A stretch of DNA of 64,000 bases, taken from positions 186,001-250,000 of the forward strand of contig NZ_CP051215.1 of the NCBI RefSeq assembly GCF_021496725.1, read 5' to 3'. The DNA comes from Spiroplasma platyhelix PALS-1. Its GTDB lineage: Bacteria; Bacillota_I; Bacilli_A; Mycoplasmatales; VBWQ01. The translations under genes were made by a program, and so were the position numbers. Of the stretch, positions 43,856 to 60,037 are shown one piece after another; within the stretch, counting starts at the first letter, position 1, and every line of letters starts with the position of its first letter. Below the pieces are notes generated by a model. The model saw only the letters and a program-made list of their open reading frames with translations. It was not told the origin of the DNA and ran no database searches.

Positions 43856-45283
43856 GTGAAAGAATACAAAAATATTGAATTAAAAACAAATAAAATCCCT
43901 TTAGAAGGTTTAGGGCAATGAATCATCACTATTAGTGGTGATGATTGAGCAAAGATTTTAGTTAGAGCTGAAAATAATTTAGTAGCAAACTTACAAGTTC
44001 CTGGCTTTCGAAAAGGAAAAGTTCCTGCTCATATAGCAAAAAAACATATCAAGGATGATGAAGTTTTAAGAAATGCTGGAAACAGTGCAATTAAAATTGC
44101 TTATCAATATGGTCTAGATCAAAAAGATTTAGATGTGAAGGTGACAAATAAACCTGGAGTTGAGATTACTGATTTATCAAAGTCTTTATGTAAGTTAATT
44201 TTTAATTTTGACTTACCTTTAGAAGTTGATTTAAAAGCTTACACTAATTTTGATATCAAGAAAACAGAAGTTGAAATAGAGCAAGCAGAAATTGATCAAC
44301 AAGTTAAATTATTAAAAGATCGTTTTGCTGTTTACAGTCCAAAAGAAAAAGGTAATTTAGTTACTGGTGACATTGCAGTTTTTGATTTCACAGGGACAAT
44401 TAAGGGTGAAGAATTCCCAGGTGGTAAAGCAGAAGATGCGCAATTAGAAATTGGTTCAAATCAATTTATTGCTGGTTTTGAAGAACAAATGATTGGTATG
44501 AAGCAAGGAGAAAGTAAAGTTATTAAAGTTACTTTCCCTCAAGAGTATCACATTGAAAATTTAGCTGGCCAAGAAGCAGAATTTGCAGTTACATTAAAAG
44601 AAATTAAAATTAAATTACTTACTGACAATAATGAAGAATTAGTACAAGATGTCAACATTCCTAATGTTAGCACTTATCAAGAGTTAGTAGAATATATCAG
44701 AGAGCAATTAAAAGAACAAAAGATGCGTTCAGTAAAAGACGAGTTTATAAATAATCTCTTTACAGAAATTTTAAAATCAGCAAATATCATTGTTCCTAAT
44801 TCATTAATTGATAAAGAAACAGATCGTTTACTTAATGAGTTTAAAATGCAATTGAAACAACAAAATGTTACTTTTGAAGACTATCAAAAAATGACAAATC
44901 TAACAGAAGAAGAAGTTAGAAAAGAAGCCCAAAAAGATGCGCTTTGACAACTACAAACTTATATCCTAACAGAAGAAATTGCCAAAGCAGAAAACATCAC
45001 AGCAACTGATGGAGAAATTGAAGATTACATCAATCAAATTAGTATGCAATTTAACATCCCGATTGAAGAAATTAAGAAAAACATGAAAGATTTAAATTTC
45101 ATTGTTAGCAACATCAGACGTAATAAAACATTAGATTGATTGTGAGAAAACAATGGATCATCAACAAAAACAGTAGAAAAGAAAGCAGCAGCAACTGCAC
45201 CAAAATCTAAAACAACAGCTGATGAAGTAAAACCAAAAGTTTCAAAAGCAAAAGCAGCACCTGCTAAGTCAAAGAAAAATTAG
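43856..45283 (+). CDS. tig: Trigger factor (ribosome-bound chaperone/PPIase)
   Basis: 475 residues. The ribosome-binding tail motif is GFRKGKVPAHIAKKHI (G-F-R-x-G-x-x-P). The FKBP-type PPIase domain follows (GDIAVFDFTGTIKGEEFPGGKAE, about 165-190), then the C-terminal arms. Beyond the normal end lies a ~35-residue Lys/Ala/Pro-rich disordered tail. GTG start behind AGGAGTGAG. It folds nascent chains at the exit tunnel. Confidence 0.95.
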
Positions 45284-45291
45284 TAAATAAA

Positions 45292-45325
45292 ATAAAAGCA
45301 GTTTTTAAAAACTGCTTTTTTATTT
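45292..45325. terminator. Bidirectional terminator after tig
   Basis: AAAGCAGTTTTT / AAAAACTGCTTT stem flanked by A and T runs. It also ends the small minus-strand gene. Confidence 0.8.
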
Positions 45326-45526
45326 TTCAAAATTGTTAAGTTTTTCTTGTTTGATTTCGTTTGTTTCTATGATTTCTTTTTCTTGGGTTGCTAATTCTAA
45401 TTTTATTTTTTTATTTGCTAATCGAAAATAATTGATTCCTGCACTTAAAAATTGAATTACTAAGACAATAATAGTAATTCCTATAATAAAACTAACTATT
45501 CCAATCATTGAATATAATACTAACAT
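45320..45526 (-). CDS. Small single-pass membrane protein, unknown
   Basis: 68 residues. A long N-terminal helix (about 4-32, MIGIVSFIIGITIIVLVIQFL) is followed by a Lys/Glu coiled coil. GGGG precedes the ATG at 45526. It lies opposite the lon promoter region. No family recognised. Confidence 0.5.
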   Translation of the reverse strand: MLVLYSMIGIVSFIIGITIIVLVIQFLSAGINYFRLANKKIKLELATQEKEIIETNEIKQEKLNNFEK

Positions 45527-45638
45527 TATGTATCCCCTTTTTTCTTAAATATAACATATAAAAAGGGTTAAACATTTTTTTTATTTAAAATATTATAAAA
45601 TTATAATGTTGAAAAATATTTCTTGAGCGGGGGATATT

Positions 45639-45665
45639 TTAGCAGTTATTATTTGTAAGTGCTAA
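45639..45665 (+). promoter_or_regulatory. CIRCE element (HrcA operator)
   Basis: TTAGCAGTT-N9-AAGTGCTAA matches the CIRCE consensus TTAGCACTC-N9-GAGTGCTAA with two substitutions in the left arm and one in the right. It overlaps the -35 of the lon promoter, so HrcA bound here would block lon until heat shock. hrcA itself is not in the window. Confidence 0.85.
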
Positions 45666-45681
45666 CAATTTATATTATAAT
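45653..45681 (+). promoter_or_regulatory. lon promoter
   Basis: TTGTAA (45653-45658) and TATAAT (45676-45681) are separated by 17 bp. The -35 lies inside the CIRCE spacer and right arm. Confidence 0.75.
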
Positions 45682-45738
45682 AATTTATATCAATAAATTA
45701 TGATGATTAAATTAAAACAATAATCTTGAGGTGAAAGT

Positions 45739-48105
45739 ATGAAAGAAAAAAAACTTACTGATATTCCAGTTCTTGTAACATTAGGAAATTTTGTTTTTCC
45801 AAATGTTGAAGTAGAACTAGAAGTTGGTAGAGCAAAGTCAATTGCTGCTATCAATGAAGCAAAGCAAAATGGAAATTCTCAAATGATCTTATTATCACAA
45901 AAAGATCCAAAAACTGAAAATCCAAAATCTAGTGATATTTATCATGTTGGAACTTTATGTGATGTTACAATTAAAAAAGTTTTTCCTGATGATACACTAA
46001 CAGTAGTTTTTCAAGGTAAAGAAAGAGTAAAAGTTACTAACTTAAAAGAAAAGACTTTCTACTCTGGTGATGCAGAAATTATTGAAAAAGAAGCAATCAA
46101 TAAAGAAGATGAAGAAGAATTAATTCAATCAATTGTGAACAATCTACAATACATTTTAGATGTTCATGGTTCAATTCCACAAGGAGTAATTAGTCAAATT
46201 ACTGATGGGATGGAAGCAACTGAGATCATAGATAAGATGGCTCAATTCCTACCTTATCTAACAATTGAAAAGCGTCAAGCATTGTTATCTGAACCTAATG
46301 TTAAGAAGCGTTTAGATTTATTAGTTAAAGATATCAGTGGACAAAAACAAGCTGGTATTATTGAAAAAGAACTAACAAATAAAATCAAAGATCGTATTGA
46401 TGAACAACAAAAAGAATACTATCTAAGAGAAAAACTAAGAGCAATTAAAGAAGAGTTAGGTGAGATTGATGGTAAGTCAAATGAACTTAATCGTTATCTA
46501 GAACGTCTTGAAACTGAACCGTTCCCAGAAAATATTAAAGAACGTATTAGAGAAGAGATTGCTCGTTGTGATGAAATGCCACAAGCTTCAAGTGAAGCTA
46601 ACATTTTACGTACTTACATTGATTGAATGATGAATATTCCATGATATCAAAAAGATAGTGAAGAAAATTATGATTTAAAGCGTGTTCAAGCAATTCTTGA
46701 TAAGTATCATTATGGATTAAATAAAGTTAAGGAAAGAATTGTTGAGTACTTAGCTGTCCAAAAAATGTCTAAAGCCCTACCAGGCCAAATTATTTGTTTA
46801 GTTGGGCCTCCAGGGGTTGGAAAGACTTCGTTAGCAAAATCAATTGCTGAAGCAATGGATCGTTCTTTTGTGAAGGTTTCACTTGGTGGAGTGAAAGATG
46901 AGTCAGAAATTCGTGGCCATAGAAAAACATATATTGGTGCGATGCCAGGAAGAATTATTCAAGGTATGAAGAAAGCTAAAGTTATCAATCCAGTCTTCTT
47001 ATTAGATGAGATTGATAAGATGGCATCAGACTATCGTGGTGACCCTTCTAGTGCGATGTTAGAAGTGCTAGATCCTGAGCAAAATGCTAACTTCTCAGAT
47101 CACTACATTGAAGAAAACTATGATCTATCAAAAGTAATGTTCATTGCGACTGCTAACTATATTGAAGGGATTCCTGAACCATTAAAAGATCGTATGGAAA
47201 TCATTGAATTATCTTCTTACACAGAGTTAGAAAAAGTAGAAATTGCTAAGCAATATCTAATTCCAAGAGTGAACGAGATCACAGGATTAAATAATAAATT
47301 AATTAAATATAAAACTGATGCAATTGAAGAAATTATTAAATACTACACTCGTGAATCTGGTGTGCGTCAAGTAGAACGTTTACTAAATAAGATTTCTCGT
47401 AAATTCATTGTTCAGTATCTAAACAAACAAATTTCTAAGTTAGAACTAACAAGTGAAAATGTGAAGGACTATTTAGGAAAACAAATCTTTGACTACACTA
47501 AAAAAGAAGAAGCATCACAAGTTGGTGTTGTTACTGGGTTAGCTTACACTCAATTTGGTGGAGATATCCTACCGATTGAAGTTAACTTCTTTAAAGGAAA
47601 AGGTAACTTAGTGCTAACAGGTAAATTAGGAGATGTGATGAAAGAATCAGCAACTATTGCTCTAGATTACATCAAAGCAAATAGTGGTTTATTTGAGATT
47701 GATCCTTCTGTTTTCGCAACAAATGACATCCACATCCATGTTCCCGAAGGTGCAGTTCCAAAAGATGGACCAAGTGCAGGAATCACACTAACAACAGCAA
47801 TCATCTCTGCTCTATCTCATAAGCCAGTATCAAAAGATATTGGGATGACAGGAGAAATTACGCTTCGTGGTCATGTGCTACCAATTGGTGGTCTAAGAGA
47901 AAAATCAATCTCTGCTAATCGAAGTGGTTTGAAAACAATCTTAATTCCTAAGCAAAACTTAAAGGATTTAGATGACATTCCTGAAGAAGTAAAGAAGAAA
48001 TTAAAGATTCTTCCTGTTGAGTTCTATCGTGAAGTTTACGATATCATCTTCAAGCAAAACAAAGTAAGAGTTAAGCAAGATGAAGCTCAACCAGAAGCAT
48101 TTTAG
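45739..48105 (+). CDS. lon: Lon ATP-dependent protease
   Basis: 788 residues, LonA architecture: N-terminal substrate domain, Walker A GPPGVGKTS at about 356, Walker B LLDEIDK, and a protease domain with the Ser-Lys dyad S679 (PKDGPSAG) and K722 (GGLREKS), exactly 43 apart as in the family. It degrades misfolded and regulatory proteins. GAGGTGAAAG precedes the ATG. Heat-shock control is shown by the CIRCE element over the promoter. Confidence 0.98.
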
Positions 48106-48133
48106 CAAGTGTAAAATTAGCATATAAAAATAT

Positions 48134-48164
48134 GAAAAAAGACCTTATTTAAAGGTCTTTTTTT
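48134..48164 (+). terminator. Terminator after lon
   Basis: AAAGACCTT / AAGGTCTTT with a 4-nt loop, then T7. Confidence 0.85.
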
Positions 48165-48244
48165 GTATGGTTTAATGTTAGAATTAGGTTAGAGATTTTA
48201 GTTTAATTAGGTTTTTAAGAGCAAATATCCAATTTGAAAAAAGG

Positions 48245-48299
48245 TAATAAAAAGCCCAACAGCCAGGGTTGGGAATGCGAAGGCTTACTCCTTCTTTAC
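48245..48299 (-). ncRNA. Candidate small RNA with two hairpins
   Basis: A GC-rich island (GC well above the surrounding AT-rich spacer) in the lon-engB gap. On the minus strand a -35 TTTAAA, 17 bp, and an extended -10 TGT-TACAAT (plus 48306-48334) lead into a first hairpin GAAGG-AGTAAG-CCTTC (plus 48279-48294). A second hairpin CCCAAC-CCTGGCT-GTTGGG (plus 48255-48273) follows and is immediately followed by CTTTTTATT, a textbook terminator. The transcript would be about 55 nt and codes for nothing evident. Promoter, stems and T-run are seen; that it is transcribed is inference. Confidence 0.5.
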
Positions 48300-48305
48300 A
48301 TTTAT

Positions 48306-48334
48306 ATTGTAACATTATTAATTAAAATTTTAAA
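48306..48334 (-). promoter_or_regulatory. Promoter of the candidate small RNA
   Basis: On the minus strand TTTAAA and TACAAT are separated by 17 bp, with TGT directly before the -10 (extended -10). It points toward lon and away from engB. Confidence 0.45.
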
Positions 48335-48383
48335 GATTAAAAGTTGTAATATAATTAAATAAAGAAGAAGTAGTGAGGATAAA

Positions 48384-49004
48384 ATGTTAGCAATCAAACA
48401 AGCACAATTTCTGACTAGTGCAGTAGAAGAAAGTCAGTGACCAAAAGATCAAATTATTGAGTTTTGTTTTGTTGGTCGTAGTAATGTTGGTAAGTCTAGC
48501 TTTATCAACACTTTAGTTAACCAAAAGAATTTAGCTAGAACTTCTCAAACACCAGGAAAGACACAAATTTTAAATTTCTTTAATATCAACAATAATCAGT
48601 TTCGTTTTGTTGACGTGCCAGGATATGGATTTGCTAAGGTGAATCGTAGTAAAAAAGAACAATTTGCTGACATGATGGAAGAATATCTAGCAACAAGAAA
48701 GAATTTAAAAGCAATCTTTTTACTATTAGATTTTCGTCACCAGCCAACAAAAGATGATGTTTTGATGTTGGAATATTTGCAATATATGAAACATAAGATT
48801 TACTTAGTAGCAACAAAGGTTGATAAGGTGAGCAAGAATCAATATATCAAACAAAAGAAGTTACTGCTAACAACTTTAAATCTACCAATTAGCACAGAAG
48901 TAATTTTATTTTCTAGTGTCAAGAAAATTGGTCTTGAAGAGGTGTTAGAAATTTTTGATAAGACGCTAACAAAAGAAGCTGAAATTTGAAAAGCACAACA
49001 ATAA
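48384..49004 (+). CDS. engB: Ribosome-biogenesis GTPase EngB (YsxC/YihA)
   Basis: 206 residues. G1 GRSNVGKSS, G3 DVPGYGFAKV (the EngB D-x-P-G-Y-G-x-A), G4 TKVDKV. It assists late 50S assembly. GAGGATAAA precedes the ATG. It follows lon, as in many Firmicutes, but the two are split by a terminator and the small-RNA candidate. Confidence 0.96.
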
Positions 49005-49033
49005 AAAAAGTACATCGTAAGATGTACTTTTTT
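49003..49033. terminator. Bidirectional terminator
   Basis: AAAGTACATC / GATGTACTTT with a 4-nt loop, between convergent engB and the reductase gene. Confidence 0.85.
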
Positions 49034-49034
49034 G

Positions 49035-49862
49035 TTAGTTGTATTCTAAATGTTCAACTAGGGAAGAAATTTCATTCATTTGATTTTCAATATTTTTGAT
49101 TTGTTCTTTTGCTCCTTGATAGGCTCATTTCCCAAAAAAGGCTTGATCAATATTGATGTTATTTTCATCAACTAATTTAATTAAGGCATCCATTGCTTTG
49201 TCTGGGTCACCTTCTTGCTTGTGGTTCATTTCATCTCAAGCAGAATGGACAGCATTAGTTTTATAGTCAGAAATTCTTTGATCAGAAACTTTTAGTGAAT
49301 TGTTATTTAAAAAGTCAGTGTTGAATGGTCCAGGCATGACACATAGCACTCTAATATTTAATGGTTTTAATTCATGTTTTAGCGAATCGCTAAATCCAAC
49401 AACAGCAAATTTACTTGCGTTGTATGCTGTTCAGTTTTCGTAACCAACAAACCCAGCAATTGAAGAAATATTAATTATCTGACCAGATTTTTGTTTTCTC
49501 ATAAATGGTAGGATATTTCTGATTGTGTTGAATGTACCAAAGACATTAACATCAAATTCTGTTCGCATTTCAGCATCAGATATCTCTTCAAAAGCTCCTA
49601 ATAAGCCATAGCCAGCATTATTTACTAAGATGTTGATTGCACCAAATGTTTCAATTGTTTTTTCAACTGCTTGCTTGACTGTTTGTTCGTCAGCTAAATT
49701 CTTAACTTCTAAGGCTAAAAAATTGCTATCTTTGATGTCAGCAAAACTTTCTATTGATCTGCTTGTTGCAGCAACTTTATCGCCACGTTTTAATAGTTTA
49801 TTAACTAAAATTCTTCCGAAGCCTTTACTAGCTCCAGTGATGAATCATACTTTGTTTGTCAT
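49035..49862 (-). CDS. Short-chain dehydrogenase/reductase
   Basis: 275 residues; no long standard-code ORF shows because of TGA Trp codons. GASKGFGR (cofactor loop T-G-x-x-x-G-x-G type), NNAGYG, ISSIAGF and the catalytic YNASKFA (Y-x-x-x-K) identify a classical SDR. The substrate is unknown. Its start is 18 bp after the aldo-keto reductase stop, behind AGGAG, so the two form an operon under the MerR-type promoter. Confidence 0.9.
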
Positions 49863-49879
49863 ATCTTATCTCCTATTGT

Positions 49880-50866
<987 letters not shown>

Positions 50867-50885
50867 TTTTATCACCTCTGTTATA

Positions 50886-50916
50886 ATTGTAAAAGATTAA
50901 AGTTACTTTAAGGCAA
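50886..50916 (-). promoter_or_regulatory. MerR-type promoter with operator in a 19-bp spacer
   Basis: On the minus strand TTGCCT (-35) and TACAAT (-10) are separated by 19 bp, too long for ordinary sigma-A use. The spacer and -35 edge hold the perfect palindrome TTAAAGTTACTTTAA (plus 50897-50911). This is the layout that MerR-family activators distort to allow transcription. The divergent merR-like gene starts 24 bp to the right. Confidence 0.8.
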
Positions 50917-50934
50917 GGAGAATAGTTAAAAAAA

Positions 50935-51339
50935 ATGAAAAAATTATATTTAAATGATCTTATAAAGAAGTTTGCCATTAGTGGTGCAACAATTAGATAC
51001 TATCATGAGCAAGGTTTGATGCCATTCTTGAAAAGAGATAGCAATGGCTATCGTTATTTGAATGAAGTTGATTTATCATGAGTGGAAGTGATTGTTTGCT
51101 TAAAAAAGACAGGAATGTCACTAAAAGATATCAAAAAATATCTTGATTTATGTACTAAAGGTCAAAGTACGGTATCAGAACGACACTTAATGATTATCCA
51201 GCAACAAGAAATTGTTCAAGCAAAAATTGCTGAGTTACAAAATGAATTAGATTTTCTGAAATATAAAGAGGAATACTATCAAAAATTAGTTAATAAAGAA
51301 ATAGGGATTAAAGATCATCCATATTCATATTCAAATTAA
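50935..51339 (+). CDS. MerR-family transcriptional regulator
   Basis: 134 residues. The N-terminal winged-helix DNA-binding domain shows ISGATIRYYHEQGLMPFLKRDSNGYRYLNEVD, the MerR signature, then a dimerising coiled coil (about 80-120). No Cys cluster for metal binding; the layout resembles the aldehyde- or redox-responsive AdhR-like subgroup. AAGGAG lies upstream. It probably activates the divergent AKR-SDR operon. Confidence 0.9.
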
Positions 51340-51347
51340 AAAGAATA

Positions 51348-51374
51348 GAAATCTCTTGATTAAGAGATTTTTTA
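51348..51374 (+). terminator. Terminator after merR
   Basis: AATCTCTT / AAGAGATT with a 4-nt loop, then T6. Confidence 0.8.
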
Positions 51375-51415
51375 TTTTATACTTATCTTAATCAATGGAA
51401 TAAGGGTTTAATAAC

Positions 51416-54400
51416 ATGAAAAAAGGATACTATGATTTATTATTAAACTTAACAGATGAAATTAGTGATAGTTATTTAACTAAAGACATCAAAAACGAAG
51501 CAAAAACTATCAATAATATTGATAGTTACTTAACTAATCAACTTAGTAGTATCATCGTTAATCACTTATCAAATATTGATAGTGTCAGCGATAAAATTAA
51601 ATTTTTAAATAATTTACTAGCAAATTTTAGTAGTCAACAATTTAGTCATGATGTTTTGTTACAAATTAAAGACTCAAAGCAAGATATTAACTATCAAAGT
51701 AACATTAGATTAGTTGACAACTACTTATTTACTAACAGTAAAGAACAAAATCTAATTGAACAATTAAATAAAGAAATCATCACTAGTGATGCTGTTGCAT
51801 TTGTTTATCCTTTTATTTCTAAAGCAATGATTAATAAGTTACGTAATGCTTTTAGTCATGCTTTGCAACATAACATTCCAATTACTTTGATTACTACTAC
51901 TTTTGATGATCAAGCTTTGTTTGTTAACTTATATGAATTAGAGCAATTGATTAAGACTTATCCTAATATCACAATCAGAATTGAAGACAACACTGAGTTG
52001 AGAAGTGAAAGAATCCATATCAAAGCAGCAATCTTTCAAAGAGATTCGGGGTTTTCTTCGGCTGTTATTGGGTCTAGTAATCTAACAATGCCAGGAATGG
52101 CAACAGGTAGAGAATGAAATTTAAGAATTAGTCAATTTGATAATCAAGAATTGTATCAAAAAGTTGAACAAGAGTATCAAAAATTATGAGAGGATAATTT
52201 GCTTGATTTTAATGATGAATTAGTAAGAAAAGAATTATTCAAACGAATAGACCAAAAGCAACAAGATAAACATATTCAATTAGTTAATTATGTTTTGTAT
52301 GATTTTCAAATTGAAATCTTAGAAAAGTTAGCTTATCGCAGAAAAATTAATAAGCATAAGCATTTAATCATTATGGCGACAGGTACTGGCAAGACTGTTG
52401 TTAGTGCATTTGATTATTTAAAGCAAGTTCAAAATCATGGCAGAAGACCAAAAATCTTATTTTTAGCGCATCAAAAAGAGATTGTTGAACAAGCGCTAGC
52501 AACTTTTAGACAAGTCTTGAATGATGCTAACTTTGCTAGCATTTTAAATGTTGGCAAACATAACTTTAGTAGTGGTTACTTATTTGCCACAATTCAAACT
52601 GTGCACTTACATTTAAAGCGCTTTTCTGTTAATCAATTTGATGTGATTGTTTTTGATGAAGCACATCATATTGCTGCAAAAACCTTTGATCGTGTCTTTA
52701 ATTACTTTCAACCAGAAGAAGTTATTGGTCTAACAGCAACTCCAGAACGAGAAGATAATAAAAGTATCTTGCCTTACTTTGATGATGAGTTTGCTTACGA
52801 GTTAAGGTTGTGGGATGCAATAGATCAAAGATTACTATCAAAATTTGATTACTATTGTATTGATGACATTCAGAGTAATTTAGTTGGAGTGGATTTAAAC
52901 AATGATCAACAAGTCTTTCGAGCACTAAATAATCATGGTAGAAATGAATTGTTGTTTAGTGTGATTAAGAATTATATCGGAATCTATCATCAGCCCTTAG
53001 CATTAGTATTTTGTATCAATGTTGAGCATGCTGAGGTTATCAGTAACTTTTTAAATCAAAATGGCTTAAAAGCAGCGTATCTAACAAGCAAGACTAATCA
53101 TTTGCGTAGTAAAATCATTAGTGACTTTAAAAAGCGAAAAATTAACTATTTATGTGTTGTTAATATGTTTAATGAAGGGATGGATGTCCCTGAGATTGAT
53201 AGTATTATCTTATTACGACCAACAAACTCAAAAACAATCTTCTTACAGCAATTAGGTAGAGGGTTAAGAAAGACAAATAGTAAGAATAAGCTATCAGTTT
53301 ATGATTTAATCGCTAATATTGATCAAAAGTATGATATTACAGTAGGAATTAAGAATTTGTATCACAATCAAGCAACTTTAAAGCATAAGGATATCTTTGA
53401 GCAAGGCTTCAGTCTACCAGAAGGTTGCACTATTAATTTAGAAGCAAGAAGTAAGGAAGTTATCTTAAACAATTTACAAGCATGATATCAAGTACCGAAG
53501 CGAATGTATCAAGTGGTACGAGACTACTATCAAAAGTATCAAATGCAAGGACTAGCAAGGATTATCGCTGATTATGATTTAAGTTTGCCTTTATTCTATC
53601 AATATCTAGATAACTTTTATCTTAAAGTAGCACTTTCATTTAATGCAGACACTGCCCTTAAAAATCAGAGTGGTCGTAACAAAAATATCTTAAAACAATT
53701 CTTATTTTTAAATAACTATCACATTGTTAGTTATTTCTATCATCGGTTAGCCAATGATTTGAGTAAATTTGAGCTTAACTATTATTATGACAACCTATTA
53801 GTGGTGTCTTTATTTCCTGAAGTGACTAGTATGAAGGTATTTGATGCTAACTTTGCTAGTTCTAGTGAGGATTTAGTGCAAGATTTCATTAGCAATCATG
53901 AATTAATCGTAAAAGAGCTAATCATGATTTTAGAATATAAATTAAATCATGAAACTTTACTAGTTAGTCAAAGTGAAGTTGAGCATCATCCTTTATTGAT
54001 TAAAGATACTACTTATACCGTTAGACAAGCCTTAGTAGCAATTAACAGACTTAATTTTTTGAAGCAATTAGGACCATTAAAGGTTATTGCATTTCAGGCA
54101 GGTTACTTAACCTATGATCAAACAAAATCTGTTGTTCTAGCAGATGTTGATGCTAGTAATTATGGTAAGTTAACAAGATATGATGCTGATAGACAAGAAT
54201 TCTATTGATCAGTTCCAGAAAATAAAAGTATTAGCAGTAAACTAGTTCGTGATTTACAAACACAAGATATTACCAAGTTTTTGTTTCTAGATAACAAAAT
54301 TAACAAGAATTATCCTAATTTATCACTAAAGCTTTACAATTTTGTGGGTGTTGGAAGTTATTTAGCAACCTTAAATGATAAATATTTAACAATTAAGTTC

Positions 54401-54421
54401 AAAATTGAAGAAAAAAAGTAA
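51416..54421 (+). CDS. PLD-nuclease/superfamily 2 helicase fusion (DUF3427-type)
   Basis: 1001 residues. An N-terminal phospholipase-D-like nuclease domain has the H-x-K...N signature (H201, K203, N222 in GSSN). It is followed by a DEAD/DEAH helicase: Walker A ATGTGKT at about 321-327, DEAH at 414-417, GLTATPER, and motif VI QQLGRGLRKT. The C-terminal ~400 residues fit the DUF3427 region. This family often lies in defence or genome-maintenance loci. The start is ATG 51416, with only a weak SD. No restriction partner is adjacent. The role, possibly processing of invading or damaged DNA, is inference. Confidence 0.85.
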
Positions 54422-54436
54422 AAAAGTGAAAAAATA

Positions 54437-54466
54437 TTGGCATTTTTTAAATAATACATATATAAT
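54437..54466 (+). promoter_or_regulatory. rpmF promoter
   Basis: TTGGCA and TATAAT are separated by 18 bp, 35 bp before the rpmF ATG. Confidence 0.6.
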
Positions 54467-54501
54467 TTATTGGTATGTAAATTTCAAGGAGGAACATAAA
54501 T

Positions 54502-54771
54502 ATGGCTGTACCAGCAAGAAGAACTTCAAAAATGCGTAAGAATACTCGTCGTAGTCATCACGCTTTAATTTCTCGTACAACATCTAATTGTCCTAATTGT
54601 GGTTCAGTAGTTTTACCTCATCATGCTTGTATGAAATGTCATACTTATAAAGGTGAAAACATTCCCACAAGTAAAAAGACTACAGCTTTAGCACAAGAAA
54701 CTGAAGCTAAGTCAGTTGCAACTCCAGTTGCTGATAACAAGGATAAAGACAAGACTGAAATTAAAAAATAG
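54502..54771 (+). CDS. rpmF: 50S ribosomal protein L32, tailed
   Basis: 89 residues against the usual ~57-60. AVPARRTSKMRKNTRRSHHAL and the zinc ribbon CPNCGSVVLPHHACMKC (C-x2-C...C-x2-C) are standard L32. The extra ~30 C-terminal residues are Lys/Thr/Glu/Asp-rich and disordered. AAGGAGG lies 9 nt before the ATG. Own promoter and terminator. Confidence 0.96.
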   Translation: MAVPARRTSKMRKNTRRSHHALISRTTSNCPNCGSVVLPHHACMKCHTYKGENIPTSKKTTALAQETEAKSVATPVADNKDKDKTEIKK

Positions 54772-54778
54772 ATTTATT

Positions 54779-54817
54779 TAAAAAAGGCATTTTCTTAAAA
54801 AAAGAAAATGCCTTTTT
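54779..54817 (+). terminator. Terminator after rpmF
   Basis: AAGGCATTTTCTT / AAGAAAATGCCTT with an A5 loop, then T-run. Confidence 0.85.
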
Positions 54818-54878
54818 GCTTGATTTTACTGACTAAAAATCAATGAAAAAAAATAATTCTTTTTTTTCTTTAATTTAG

Positions 54879-54907
54879 TTGACAATGGTTTTGCTTTTAG
54901 GTAGTAT
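54879..54907 (+). promoter_or_regulatory. rRNA operon promoter
   Basis: Consensus TTGACA (54879-54884), 17 bp, then TAGTAT (54902-54907), about 120 bp before mature 16S. Confidence 0.8.
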
Positions 54908-54955
54908 TCTTATTGTGACCGAAAACAAAGGTTACAAAATTAAGAAAAAAAGAAC

Positions 54956-54970
54956 GATCTTTGAAAACTA
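54956..54970 (+). promoter_or_regulatory. boxA-like antitermination element, 16S leader
   Basis: GATCTTTGAAAACTA resembles the Gram-positive rRNA boxA. A matching copy, GTTCTTTAAAAACTA, lies in the 16S-23S spacer at 56712-56726. Confidence 0.5.
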
Positions 54971-55026
54971 AATAGAACAAGAATTAATCCGTCAATTAAG
55001 TCAGAATTATACTTTAATTAAAATTT

Positions 55027-56553
<1,527 letters not shown>

Positions 56554-56786
56554 ATGGAGAATTGTCTTTACAGACAACAATGTATAGAAATTTAACCTTG
56601 ATTTAATACGGATTATTAAAGTTCGAGTTCTATTTAGTTTTCAGAGATTGTTTTAATTTCTGAAAAAACACATTTTCAAACATTTTTAACAAAATGTTTT
56701 CGAGTGTAATTGTTCTTTAAAAACTAGATAAGTAGACATCAAAATTAATCAAATTTTTTATAAATTATCTTGCAATAGGATTATTC
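56554..56786 (+). other. 16S-23S internal spacer without tRNA
   Basis: ~233 nt, AT-rich. I see no tRNA genes in it, unlike many Bacilli, but in line with most Mollicutes. It includes a boxA-like GTTCTTTAAAAACTA at 56712-56726 and complementary stretches likely to form the RNase III processing stem. Confidence 0.75.
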
Positions 56787-59714
<2,928 letters not shown>

Positions 59715-59810
59715 AGAGAAATGCGCTATTGCGAACAAATTTATATCACGATTTATTGTGATGCCTACATCTAGTTTTTAGAGAATAATTACATAAAACA
59801 CAAAGTTCAT

Positions 59811-59921
<111 letters not shown>

Positions 59922-59947
59922 TAATTTCAAGCGTCAGCTTGACCGAG

Positions 59948-59983
59948 AAGACCCTTTCTTTTTAAAAGAAAGGGTCTTTTTTA
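59948..59983 (+). terminator. rRNA operon terminator
   Basis: AAGACCCTTTCTTTT / AAAAGAAAGGGTCTT, long and nearly perfect, with a T-run. Confidence 0.9.
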
Positions 59984-60037
59984 TTTGAATAGAGTGGCTT
60001 TATGATACAATTTAGCAAAGTATAAGGAGTTAGAAGC

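Noticed and set aside
56554-56786. Possible tRNA genes in the 16S-23S spacer
   Set aside because: No acceptor or T-arm sequence is present; only boxA-like and processing-stem segments are seen.
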